Assembly: GCA_025612375.1 (NCBI GenBank)
Contig: JAAXKN010000005.1
Span: 124,001-188,000 of the forward strand
Direction: 5' to 3'
DNA: 64,000 nt
From: Ignavibacteria bacterium
GTDB taxonomy: Bacteria > Bacteroidota > Ignavibacteria > Ignavibacteriales > SURF-24
Notes under the pieces: model-generated
Database searches by the model: none
Told to the model about the DNA's origin: nothing
The model's input: the letters and a program-made list of their open reading frames with translations, nothing else
Program-made: the position numbers and the translations under genes
Part shown: piece by piece, positions 51,186 through 60,046 of the stretch
Layout of the letters: every line of letters begins with the position of its first letter
Numbering within the stretch: the stretch's first letter is position 1

Positions 51186-52688
51186 TTATTTTATGAACTC
51201 CTGAATCTGTTTTTTTACCATTTTTAGTTTTGCCGCAACTTCCGGCAGGTAGGCAAATGAATTTTCTGCCTGGCAAAGAAGCTTATCGGTTTTTATAAAA
51301 TCGCCTGAATTGACATACATAGAGATCATGAAAAATACTGAAGCCGGGTCTTTGATTGCGTAAGTTAAAGACATTTCATACGCGTTCAGGGCTTCCTTCT
51401 CCATTCCATTTTCGAAATATGCAAGCCCCAGCGAATTAAGGTAATGGAAGCTGTTTCTTAAATTTGAGGGGATAGCCTCCAGCAGCTGAAACTTATTTTT
51501 CCTCAGCATATATTTATCTATAAGTGCAATTACAAGCTCGAAACTGTTTTCATCCGTTATTTTTCCAATTTTCCCGAGCAGCGAGTCATTTATCTCCTCG
51601 CTTAAGAAAAGAGCCTTTACAGCGTTCAGAAAGTCGTTTGAGCCGGCTTCATTGCTGTCGGCTTTATATAGCTCATTAAAGTAGTAGTTGAACTCAGCTT
51701 TGTTGTCGGCTATAACCGAAGCCTTAAGCCCCAGATAAATTATCAGCTTGTCGTTAACGTATATCTCGTAATCCTTGCTCTTGGGCATTCTGTTTGCTTC
51801 AAGTGAAGAGCGGCAGAACTTCAGCGCATTCATGCTGTCGCCCATCTTAAGTAATATCTTTGCAAGGACCATGTTAAGAAGCGGCTGGCGGCTGTCATAC
51901 TTTAGTCCCTGAAGCCCATAATCCAAGGCTTCCTTCAGCCTGTCGCGTTCCGAAAGATAAGAGGCAATAAACCGGCAGGCGTGGGACTTCATGAAGTATG
52001 TTGCATCACTGCAGGCAAGAGTCCTTCTGAAATATTCTACCGCGCTCTCCTTGTCGTCTAAAACCGCATATGTCTGCGCTAACTGGAAATTATTGTACGC
52101 CGTAGAATTCGACTGAATTTCCTTAAGCAGATATTCCAGGTTTCTTTGTGCTTTTACCTTCAGCGCGTCCTTTGAAATATTGTACCCCAGGTGCAGTATC
52201 TCTATATCGGAATTGGCTATCTTATATTTTTCTTCAATGAGCGATTTAACAATCTGTTCATGGATTGTCCCCCTGAATTCAATCCGCGGATTATTCAGGA
52301 ACAATCTCTGGTACCTCATGTAGTTGGGTTTTCCCGTAATGGGGTCGGGGCTGTTTACAATACAGTTGTAGCCCGTTTTCGAATTCTGCTTTATGACTTT
52401 TCTTAAAAGAGGGATTGATTTTTCGCTCAGCCTTTCATCGGCATCAAGATAAAGTATCCAGCGGCCCGATGAATTCTTAAGAGCAAAGTTTCTGGCTGCG
52501 GCAAAATCGTTTATCCAGTTAAAATGAAGTACCTTTGCGCCGTAGCTTTTTGCTATTTCAACAGTAGCATCGGTTGAACCGGTATCTACCACAACTATCT
52601 CATCGGCGATACCCTTGACCGATTCAAGACAGCCCTGAAGATACTTTTCTTCATTTTTTACGATCATGCTTAATGTTAATTCAGGCAA
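51186..52688 (-). CDS. family 2 glycosyltransferase with TPR domain
   Basis: The 500-residue protein begins with a GT2 catalytic domain (about 1-230). It carries LSMIVKNEEKYLQGCLESVKGIADEIVVVDTGSTDATVEIAKSYG, with the nucleotide-binding Asp residues, and WILYLDADERLSE with the DxD-like metal site. The rest is a helical TPR-like array, with YNNFQLAQTYAVLDDKESAVEYFRRTLA being one repeat. No signal or membrane segment is present, so it acts in the cytoplasm, where flagellin is glycosylated before export in known systems. It lies 36 bases upstream of flagellin copy 1 on the same strand. TPR parts may bind the protein acceptor. Target is inferred. Confidence 0.87.
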   Translation of the reverse strand: MPELTLSMIVKNEEKYLQGCLESVKGIADEIVVVDTGSTDATVEIAKSYGAKVLHFNWINDFAAARNFALKNSSGRWILYLDADERLSEKSIPLLRKVIKQNSKTGYNCIVNSPDPITGKPNYMRYQRLFLNNPRIEFRGTIHEQIVKSLIEEKYKIANSDIEILHLGYNISKDALKVKAQRNLEYLLKEIQSNSTAYNNFQLAQTYAVLDDKESAVEYFRRTLACSDATYFMKSHACRFIASYLSERDRLKEALDYGLQGLKYDSRQPLLNMVLAKILLKMGDSMNALKFCRSSLEANRMPKSKDYEIYVNDKLIIYLGLKASVIADNKAEFNYYFNELYKADSNEAGSNDFLNAVKALFLSEEINDSLLGKIGKITDENSFELVIALIDKYMLRKNKFQLLEAIPSNLRNSFHYLNSLGLAYFENGMEKEALNAYEMSLTYAIKDPASVFFMISMYVNSGDFIKTDKLLCQAENSFAYLPEVAAKLKMVKKQIQEFIK

Positions 52689-52810
52689 CCTTTTTATTCT
52701 CTCTTTCTGTTAAATTCCACATCTACATACAAAGCAAGAGATATGCCACAAATGAAAAGCCTCCGGAAGCGCCAATTTGCGGTTTATTTTGCATTTTACC
52801 TGTCTGTAAT

Positions 52811-52836
52811 TGGTCAATATTCCGCAATTGTAAGTA
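52811..52836. repeat. conserved 26-base intergenic element, copy A
   Basis: TGGTCAATATTCCGCA continues into ATTGTAAGTA. It matches the element at 57061-57086 in 22 of 26 positions. It lies 123-148 bases before the start of the glycosyltransferase gene at 52688 and just past the stop of the gene ending at 52858. Confidence 0.7.
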
Positions 52837-52857
52837 CCTGTACTTTGTGAAGCAAAA

Positions 52858-55800
52858 TCATTTTAAGAGCCGGGCAATTGTTTCGGCGGTGTGTTTCCAG
52901 GTAAAGCCCTTCATAAATTCCGCGGCCAGCTTTCCTTTCTGCCTGATACTCTCCCTGTTATGGTATGCATACTCAATAGAGGCAATAATTTCATCCAAAT
53001 GGGGTTCTTCCCATGTTGTAAGGAGCCCGTTTGTCTGATCAAGTATTTTATATTCACTTAATGTCTTCAGTTTATATGAAGTTTCATCTGTCAGAACGTC
53101 CTTATGACCCGAAGTAAACGATGCTATAACAGGTCTGCCGCAGGCCATGTATTCCATCATTACAAGGTTTGTTCCCCCTTCACAGCGGTTTGGGAAAAGA
53201 CCGATATCGGTTTTAAGGTAGATCTCGCGCAGCTTTTCGTTTGGCACCAGGGGAAGCGAGAATACCCTTTTCATATCCAGGCCGTTAATATTCAGGAGGT
53301 GAGTAATAAACTCAGGCCAGTCGCCGTCTGCCCATTCAAAGTTAATATACTTCGAGTTGCTCATTGGTAATACGCTTTGCGCCCACATATTATACCAGGC
53401 GTTAATGAGCACAATGTCGGGATATTTCTGCTGCAGGATCTGCACGGCTTTAATTACAATATCCTGGCTTTTTCTCAGTTCAAACTTTCCGCCGGAGAAG
53501 ATTACAAAAAGATCATCATTATACTTCGGTTCGGGCTCGGGATAAAACATTCCGGGGTCTATTCCCTGGATTGCTGTTGCGGAGTTAAATACTCCGTAAG
53601 ATTTTAACTTTTCCTCGTTCCAGGTAGAAGCTGCAATAATGAGGTCGTAGTCGCGTGCTTTTTTAATTGCCTCTTTGGGAAGCTCGGTTTCAAATACAGC
53701 CATGCCGTAATTATTCTCCCCCCAATTCCCGTTCGAGGTACTGAAGTCGGCATTTCTTAAAATGTGCAGCACCTTTCCGGGCACAGGGCCGGAATACCTG
53801 GGATCATTATGCGCCAGGTCTTCAAATTGAATAAATCCGGGGAATTCTTTTCTAAGGTTGTTGCTTACAACACCCCAGCCGAAATTTTCTCCGGTTGTAA
53901 GAGAAAGGAATATGGGCTTTGAATTCATTGTAGCAGGTTTCTCTTCTATTATTGCAGGATTAGTAATTTCATTATTTTTCTGCAGCATCTCATCTAGTGC
54001 AACACCAATTTCATCAAAAACGCTTTCCCAGCTGCCGACAGACTTTTGCCTGAACAGCCTGGCAGAAGGATACCACGGGGAATCATGCCCCTCAAGCATC
54101 CAGCGCCAGTCGGGCACATAGGTTAGAAGTATCCAGACCGGCTTACCCAGTGAACCGGCCAGGTGTGCTATGGATGTATCCACTGTTATTACAAGGTCAA
54201 GGCAGCGGATTGCCGCTGCGGTGTCTTCAAAATCGTTCAGGCCGTACTGGTTAAGGTCAACTATTCTGTCCTTAAATTCCGGCAGTTCTTTCAGGCGGTC
54301 TTCTTTTTGCAGACTGAAGAAAGTAAGGCCTTCTTTATCCAGCAGACTCCGGAAGTTCTTAAGCCTGCAGGATCTGTTCCTGTCGTTACTGTGCTGCGGA
54401 TTGCCTGCCCACACAATTCCGGCCTTAAGGCCTTTATAGTCTTTTAATATATTGTTCCATTTTGACTGGCAGTCAGGACTGATATGAATATCTATTGGCG
54501 GCGGCAGCTGCTCAACTGATGTATCCAGATAAAGAAGAAGGCTGATTAAGAAAACCTCGTAATCAAAATGCACATCCGGCTGAGAGCTGAAATTTCTTTC
54601 CACAAATTTGTCTATGCCCTCTGCCTCCTTCAGTATATTCCATAGCGATTTTTCGCATTCAAGAATTACCTGGCAGTTTTTTTTCTTCAGCTCCGGGATA
54701 AACCTCGCAAACTGGATTACGTCTCCAAGTCCCTGCTCCCCGAAAACAAGCACCGTCTTTCCATCCAGGGTAGAATCTTTTTCAAGAGGCTTCAAAACTT
54801 TTCTGTTTAGCGCCCATTCTTCCCTGAGTTTTCGCCACTCATATTCCTTCAGGCCTTCCGGCAGTTCCCCCTGCAGCATGAGGGCAAGCCCCTTATTAAA
54901 GTGGGCATTCTGATGCTGTGGATTTTCCGAAATGGCGAGGTCAAAATATTTAATTGCCTCTTTGTTTCTCTTGCTCCTGAATAGTGCATAGCCCTTGTTG
55001 CCATAGGCAAGGGCCCTTATGGAATGGTCTTCCTGTGCCTCAGGGCTGGCCAATATGCTTTCACAATCGCGGATGGTCTGGTCAAATAAATTCAAATCCG
55101 CATTAACCGTGCACAGGTTTATTTTTGCGGTTAAGTATTTTTCATCTGCTTTTAATGCCCTTTCAAGAAGAGACTTTGCTTCGGTGTGCTTTCCGATTGA
55201 TGAGTACAAAAGAGCAAGGTTATTCAGTGCCTCCAGACAATCGGGGTTTATTTCAAGCGCAGCCTTATAATATTCTGCCGCCCTGCTTCTGTTCTTAAGA
55301 CTCTGGAAACATAAGCCGGCATTAAAGAGTATGTTGTCCGTCCTGACATTCTGCTCAAGAAGCCGGTTATAAGCTTTAAGTGACTCTTCATACTCCTTGA
55401 GCCTGAAACATACGCTTCCCATAAGGCTGAGGGCATGCAGGTTACCGGGCTCACCCTCCAGGATATTCAAAAGCATATTTTTAGCTTTCTGATATTCCTG
55501 GTTTTCAAAAAAGCGGACAGCGTTTGAAAGCAGGATCTGGCTCTCAAGTTCAATGTGCTGGTCGTATTTTTCCAGGTAATCCTTGAGCAGTACGGGGTCG
55601 TTTTTTATCAGGGTATCGAAATGGAATTTTGCACTTTCAGGTTTTCCAATCTGGCGGTACAGGAGTGCCGCCTTGAGGTGAGCGGGCATGAATTCAGGAT
55701 CATATTGAAGCACCTTAAGAAAGTATTCTAGTGCAGTTTCATTTTCACCCGTATTCTGGTAGTTTAATGCCAGATTATATAGTGCCTCTTTATGTGAGGG

Positions 55801-55995
55801 TTCAAGTCTTGTTACCTCTTTAAGCAATTCGGTTGAAGCCTTAAAGTTTCCCGACTTTGCTTCAACAACAGAGAGGAAAAACAGGGCCGAAAGATTATCT
55901 CTTTTTATTTTCAACAGCTCTAAAAGAATATTCCGGGCCTGCTCAAGCCGGCCTTCCTGGAAAAATGAGACTGCAAGCTGGTATTTATCATCCAT
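52858..55995 (-). CDS. TPR protein fused to GT9/SPINDLY-like and GT4 glycosyltransferase domains
   Basis: The 1045-residue protein has about ten TPRs (1-390), for example AEYYKAALEINPDCLEALNNLALLYSSIGKHTEAKSLLERAL. A GT9-like domain (about 410-650) follows, with VLVFGEQGLGDVIQFARFIPELKKK and LVITVDTSIAHLAGSLGKPVWILL, then a GT4-type domain (about 695-1045) with CEGGTNLVMMEYMACGRPVIAS, the E-x7-E motif. Two different transferase folds on one chain could add two sugars in turn. TPR-transferase fusions resemble O-GlcNAc transferase in layout, which suits a protein acceptor such as flagellin. No export signal is present. It precedes the GT2/TPR gene. Confidence 0.87.
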   Translation of the reverse strand: MDDKYQLAVSFFQEGRLEQARNILLELLKIKRDNLSALFFLSVVEAKSGNFKASTELLKEVTRLEPSHKEALYNLALNYQNTGENETALEYFLKVLQYDPEFMPAHLKAALLYRQIGKPESAKFHFDTLIKNDPVLLKDYLEKYDQHIELESQILLSNAVRFFENQEYQKAKNMLLNILEGEPGNLHALSLMGSVCFRLKEYEESLKAYNRLLEQNVRTDNILFNAGLCFQSLKNRSRAAEYYKAALEINPDCLEALNNLALLYSSIGKHTEAKSLLERALKADEKYLTAKINLCTVNADLNLFDQTIRDCESILASPEAQEDHSIRALAYGNKGYALFRSKRNKEAIKYFDLAISENPQHQNAHFNKGLALMLQGELPEGLKEYEWRKLREEWALNRKVLKPLEKDSTLDGKTVLVFGEQGLGDVIQFARFIPELKKKNCQVILECEKSLWNILKEAEGIDKFVERNFSSQPDVHFDYEVFLISLLLYLDTSVEQLPPPIDIHISPDCQSKWNNILKDYKGLKAGIVWAGNPQHSNDRNRSCRLKNFRSLLDKEGLTFFSLQKEDRLKELPEFKDRIVDLNQYGLNDFEDTAAAIRCLDLVITVDTSIAHLAGSLGKPVWILLTYVPDWRWMLEGHDSPWYPSARLFRQKSVGSWESVFDEIGVALDEMLQKNNEITNPAIIEEKPATMNSKPIFLSLTTGENFGWGVVSNNLRKEFPGFIQFEDLAHNDPRYSGPVPGKVLHILRNADFSTSNGNWGENNYGMAVFETELPKEAIKKARDYDLIIAASTWNEEKLKSYGVFNSATAIQGIDPGMFYPEPEPKYNDDLFVIFSGGKFELRKSQDIVIKAVQILQQKYPDIVLINAWYNMWAQSVLPMSNSKYINFEWADGDWPEFITHLLNINGLDMKRVFSLPLVPNEKLREIYLKTDIGLFPNRCEGGTNLVMMEYMACGRPVIASFTSGHKDVLTDETSYKLKTLSEYKILDQTNGLLTTWEEPHLDEIIASIEYAYHNRESIRQKGKLAAEFMKGFTWKHTAETIARLLK

Positions 55996-56089
55996 TCATT
56001 AAATCCGGAATAATTTAAGAGTAGTGATGGAAGCACCATGTGGTTTCAGCACCATCGGGGCCACACTTTGCAAAAACCACATTTTATTC

Positions 56090-56929
56090 CTATAAAGTTG
56101 TATGTGCTTCAGGATATCCTAAAATTTCATTTACCTTTGCCAGGCCTTTTACTGCAAACATGTTGGATGGATTATTCTTTACAGCCCATTCAAACATTGT
56201 TTTGGATTCCTTTTCCATCTCCTGGAGGAAGAACACTTCTCCAAGTCCGGCACAGGCCTGTGAAGAATTAGGATTCAGTTTAAGTGAATTCTCAAAGCAG
56301 GCCCTGGCATTTTCAGTTTCCTGAAGCGCCAGGTAATTAAAGCCCCTGAAATTTTCAAGCGTGGATATTTTCTGTGAAGTATCTTTGCTTACTGCTTTGC
56401 GGTTGAAGTAAAGTTCCGCCTCTGTAAGCTTGTTTAGCACTTCCTGAAACTTCTTTTCGGAAAAGAGCTTGTATGCTTCACCAATGAGGTGATAGAAATT
56501 TTCCTTTTTGGAGTCTAGTGTTTCGAGATTCAGTGTGTTATGGTCCTCAGGAAGTCCGAGACCCTTGTTCACTTTGGCCAGGCCTTTTGCCGCAAACTGG
56601 TTATCGCTGTTATAGTCAAGGGACCATTCATACATGGCCTTTGCCTCATAGTCGTACTCACAGAGATAAAATACCTCGCCCAAACCCGCGCATGCCTGTG
56701 AGGATGCAGGATTAAGGCTCAGGGATTTTTCAAAGCATTCCCGGGCTTTTTCCAAAGAATCCATACCAAGATAATTGAAACCCTTAAAGTTCAGCAGACT
56801 AGCCTCGTTTTCGGAATCTCCGGGAGCCAGCATGTTCTCGGCATCATTAAGCGTCTCGAGAGCACGGTTGAAGTCCTTTTGCTCAAATAATTTATACGCC
56901 TGTCCGAACAATGTCTCCAATTGGTTCAT
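56090..56929 (-). CDS. TPR protein made of two copies of one module
   Basis: The 279-residue protein consists of two similar halves of about 135 residues. The first runs MNQLETLFGQAYKLFEQKDFNRALETLNDAENML to KGLAKVNKGLGLPEDHNTL. The second runs FYHLIGEAYKLFSEKKFQEVLNKLTEAELYF to KGLAKVNEILGYPEAHTTL. Each contains KARECFEKSLSLNPASSQACAGLGEVF or its near copy. The same module occurs once more in the partial protein encoded at 60047-64000. There is no catalytic domain, signal or membrane segment, so it is probably an adaptor for the neighbouring transferases. Confidence 0.85.
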   Translation of the reverse strand: MNQLETLFGQAYKLFEQKDFNRALETLNDAENMLAPGDSENEASLLNFKGFNYLGMDSLEKARECFEKSLSLNPASSQACAGLGEVFYLCEYDYEAKAMYEWSLDYNSDNQFAAKGLAKVNKGLGLPEDHNTLNLETLDSKKENFYHLIGEAYKLFSEKKFQEVLNKLTEAELYFNRKAVSKDTSQKISTLENFRGFNYLALQETENARACFENSLKLNPNSSQACAGLGEVFFLQEMEKESKTMFEWAVKNNPSNMFAVKGLAKVNEILGYPEAHTTL

Positions 56930-56974
56930 ATTTAGACCTTTTTAAGTTTTGTTATAATTAATAAGTAAATTATA

Positions 56975-56989
56975 ACAATAGGCATGCCA
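56975..56989 (-). promoter_or_regulatory. weak sigma-54-like site before the TPR gene
   Basis: On the minus strand: TGGCAT-GCCTA-TTGT, with correct GG-to-GC spacing except that the -12 C is T. The predicted start point is about 35 bases before the ATG at 56929. One key base is missing, so this is only a candidate. Confidence 0.3.
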
Positions 56990-57060
56990 TTGATTTTCAG
57001 GCAATTAGGTGTGTTTTGTGCATTAATTTTGCCATGGACAAAGAAAAGGATGGAATCGGG

Positions 57061-57086
57061 TGGCTAATATTGCGCAGTTGTAAGTA
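57061..57086. repeat. conserved 26-base intergenic element, copy B
   Basis: TGGCTAATATTGCGCA continues into GTTGTAAGTA. It differs from copy A (52811-52836) at four positions and lies 132-157 bases before the TPR gene start at 56929. Both copies therefore hold a similar distance to a downstream start on the minus strand. Confidence 0.7.
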
Positions 57087-57103
57087 TATGAAATTACTCT
57101 TTA

Positions 57104-57136
57104 GCCCGGACTTTTTCCCAAGGAAAAGGTCCGGGC
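57104..57136 (-). terminator. hairpin after the 919-residue transferase gene
   Basis: Arms of 15 bases (GCCCGGACTTTTTCC / GGAAAAGGTCCGGGC, one mismatch) enclose a short loop, 29 bases past the stop at 57165. The T-run on the minus side is poor, so it may be a weak terminator. Confidence 0.6.
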
Positions 57137-57164
57137 AAATTTATAATACAATGAAAGGAAGTGA

Positions 57165-59924
57165 TTAAAGCTTATCCAGCTCTCTTTGTAAAATAAGCAG
57201 GTTTTCCGTTGCCACTTCATTATCAGGCTCTTTACGGATCACCCTTTCCAGGAGTTCCGCTGCAGCCTGGTAATTCTTTTCCATAATTTCAATTACCGAA
57301 AGGTCGTTTAAGGCATCCAGGTTCCCTTCTTCCATCAGGAGTATTGTTTCCAGCACCTTGCGGGCTGAAGTGAGGTCTTCACTTTCAATGAACGCCTCGG
57401 CTTTCTCAATCATATCGCCGTATGGCCCTTTGGGCTTTTGGGTTTCATTGCCTGTCTGATAGTTTTCAAAGCCTTCAGCTGTATTCTGAAAAGAATCATT
57501 CTTCAATTGGGCCATTTTTTCGTCAATCAGGCTGCTGAGGCAGTTCATGTTGTCGAGTGCCACATCGTTCATTGGATCAATCCTGATTACTCTTTCAATA
57601 AAATCCGCAGCTGCCTCATAGTCCCCGGCCATTATGGATATTACGGCAAGATCGTTCATGGCGTCAACATTTCCAGGGTCAGTCTGCATCAGGTGCATCA
57701 GAATATCCACGGCCTCGTTCAGTCTGTCAGATTCAATCAGGCTTTCGGCCAAAATGATTTCGGAATTTCTGCCAGGTGCCTCATTAAAACTATTCATCAC
57801 ATTTCCTATTTTACTTTTAGTTTTACTCAAATTTTTGAAAGAGCTATTATACTGAGTTTTATTATCATTCAAAAGCATTTTATATTTATTCCGGATAATG
57901 TCACTTTCCTTCTCACTGAGGGGGCGGTTTCCCATTTCTATTCCGTTCTGGTTATAGTAGTAGAGGCCGAGGAACTCAGGAATGTGCAGCATCTTTGAGT
58001 TGTTGACAAATGCCATCCGGCACCAGAATTCATAGTCCGCAGCAGACATAAGGGATTCATCGAAATATCCGATTTTCTCATGCACACTCTTTCTCCACAT
58101 CGGCTGCGGCCCCATGAGGCATGCGATAAAAAAGTGTTCAGGATTATACGGAGGGCGTTCCAGTTTTCCGGCAACAGTTCTACTTTCAAAGGTTTCATTT
58201 TCAATCTTTGTCACATACAAATCTGAATACACCAGGTCGACGTCTTCATTTCTGTCCAGGTGACCGGAAAGCACTTCCAGGGCATCACGCCTGTGCCTGT
58301 CGTCCGTATTTGCATTCGTAATAAATTTGCCCGAAGAGGCCTTAACGCCCCGGTTCCAGGCCTGGTAAATTGTTTCCCTTTCATCTGTTTTGATATACTT
58401 GATATCGGGGTGCTTTGATTTATATTCCCGGATTATGGCATCTTCATTTTCTTCAGAGCCGGTATTGACCAGAACAATCTCCAGCTCTCCCTTTTCATAG
58501 AGTGTCTGCCCCAGGAGGTCGTCCAGGCAGCCCCTGATGAATTTTTCGGAGTTAAAGACGGAGACCACGGCTGAAACCAGAACGTTACTCCCCTTATTTT
58601 TTTTCTTTTCTGATTTTGAATATGACTTACTATTTTGAACTTTTCTTTCCAGAATCTTTTCATAAAGCATCATGTACTCTTTCGCTTGTTTTTCAGCGGC
58701 AAATCTATCCCTGGCAATTCTGAGGCTTTCCGTCTTCAGGAATTCCGCATCCGCTTCAAACAGCACCCAGTAGATGCCTTCTGCCAAGTCATGATAGTTT
58801 TTTCTTTCTGCCAGATATCCGTTTCTTTTATGCTCAATCATGTCGGGAATCCCACCAGAATTAAAGCCCACAACAGGCGTCCCGCAGGCCAGCGACTCAG
58901 GAACGACGTTCGGGAGATTATCATCCAGAGACGGAATTACAAGTACATCCGCAATATTGTAAACCCCGGCCAACGCTTTTTCATCTGTTATCCTGCCGGC
59001 GTTTAATACCGTGAATGCTTCGGGCAGCTTTATTCCATCCGGAATATTTCCAAATATCAGCAAAGTAACATTATCTTTTACCTTTTCAGCCAGAAGTTCC
59101 AAAGCATCCCTCAGGAATGAAAATCCTTTTCTGGTCGTAAATGAATCAACACCAAAGAGAATTACTTTAGAATTTTCGGAAATGCCTGCTGCTTTCCTCA
59201 AAACCTTTTTATCATAGTTCCTGAATACATCCATAGGAAACCCATTGGCAATAACCGAGACAGAGTTGTTTCCTGCTAAAGAACTCTTAAGGGCCTCATT
59301 TCTTAACCAGTTGCTGGGAGTGACAAAACTGATATTCATCTTTCTGTAAGCATTCAATTTTGATTTCCAGTTTTCATTTGAATCGTCCTTTGGATTACCG
59401 GAAGCAATCTGAGGACACTTGCCGCATTCATAATGGAAATTCCGGCACTCTTCTGCGTAGTGGCATCCGCCTGTAATAGGATTCATATCGTGCAAAGTCC
59501 AGACTATATTTTTATCCCTGAACTGACTGCTGATTTTATTAAAATTCAGGAGTCCAGACATCCAGTGGAAATTAATTATATCGGCTTCACGGACTTCCAT
59601 TAGCATATCAAAGTCCACGTCAACCGAGGATACATCGGTAAATATTTCAAGACCTGGATCCCGTCCGGGATAACGCGACATATTTGTGAACCATTTATTC
59701 CATTGCTGCATCATCTTTTCGGACCTGTAAACATCAGGATTAAGGCAATAACCGGGTACTGGAGGATTGATTTCCGGAATTACTCTTACAGAGTCGTCCC
59801 TTGTAGTCTTGCCTGCTACCAGAAGACATGAATCAACCCCGTTTAATATTAGCCCTTTGTGCAGCCTATAGGCGGCTTTCCCTGCCCCGCCTGCATCAGT
59901 AGCACAAATATGTACAACTTTCAT
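57165..59924 (-). CDS. GT4-GT2-TPR fusion glycosyltransferase
   Basis: The 919-residue protein starts with a GT4 domain (1-430), with KVVHICATDAGGAGKAAYRLHKGL and NLPNVVPESLACGTPVVGFNSGGIPDMI. A GT2 domain (about 446-690) follows, with VSAVVSVFNSEKFIRGCLDDLLGQTL, ITNANTDDRHRRDALEVL and MGPQPMWRKSVHEKIGYFDESLMSAADYEFWCRMAF. The C-terminal part (about 735-919) has two types of TPR-like module separated by a polar linker. Both module types recur at the end of the next gene upstream. No membrane segment or signal is present. It probably acts in the cytoplasm, building a glycan on a carrier or on protein. Confidence 0.88.
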   Translation of the reverse strand: MKVVHICATDAGGAGKAAYRLHKGLILNGVDSCLLVAGKTTRDDSVRVIPEINPPVPGYCLNPDVYRSEKMMQQWNKWFTNMSRYPGRDPGLEIFTDVSSVDVDFDMLMEVREADIINFHWMSGLLNFNKISSQFRDKNIVWTLHDMNPITGGCHYAEECRNFHYECGKCPQIASGNPKDDSNENWKSKLNAYRKMNISFVTPSNWLRNEALKSSLAGNNSVSVIANGFPMDVFRNYDKKVLRKAAGISENSKVILFGVDSFTTRKGFSFLRDALELLAEKVKDNVTLLIFGNIPDGIKLPEAFTVLNAGRITDEKALAGVYNIADVLVIPSLDDNLPNVVPESLACGTPVVGFNSGGIPDMIEHKRNGYLAERKNYHDLAEGIYWVLFEADAEFLKTESLRIARDRFAAEKQAKEYMMLYEKILERKVQNSKSYSKSEKKKNKGSNVLVSAVVSVFNSEKFIRGCLDDLLGQTLYEKGELEIVLVNTGSEENEDAIIREYKSKHPDIKYIKTDERETIYQAWNRGVKASSGKFITNANTDDRHRRDALEVLSGHLDRNEDVDLVYSDLYVTKIENETFESRTVAGKLERPPYNPEHFFIACLMGPQPMWRKSVHEKIGYFDESLMSAADYEFWCRMAFVNNSKMLHIPEFLGLYYYNQNGIEMGNRPLSEKESDIIRNKYKMLLNDNKTQYNSSFKNLSKTKSKIGNVMNSFNEAPGRNSEIILAESLIESDRLNEAVDILMHLMQTDPGNVDAMNDLAVISIMAGDYEAAADFIERVIRIDPMNDVALDNMNCLSSLIDEKMAQLKNDSFQNTAEGFENYQTGNETQKPKGPYGDMIEKAEAFIESEDLTSARKVLETILLMEEGNLDALNDLSVIEIMEKNYQAAAELLERVIRKEPDNEVATENLLILQRELDKL

Positions 59925-60046
59925 TATTTTTACAGCCTCTCAATTATTGCAAGTTTAGGATTATTTTATAACTGCTATATATAACAAGTCTGGTTCTCCA
60001 TTACACCTGAGAAAGACCTTCCCACTTTCCAATTCATCCATAGGGA

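Noticed and set aside
52811-52836. Sigma-54 promoter in the conserved intergenic element
   Set aside because: The distance between the GG and GC pairs is one base too long, and the second copy lacks the GG altogether.
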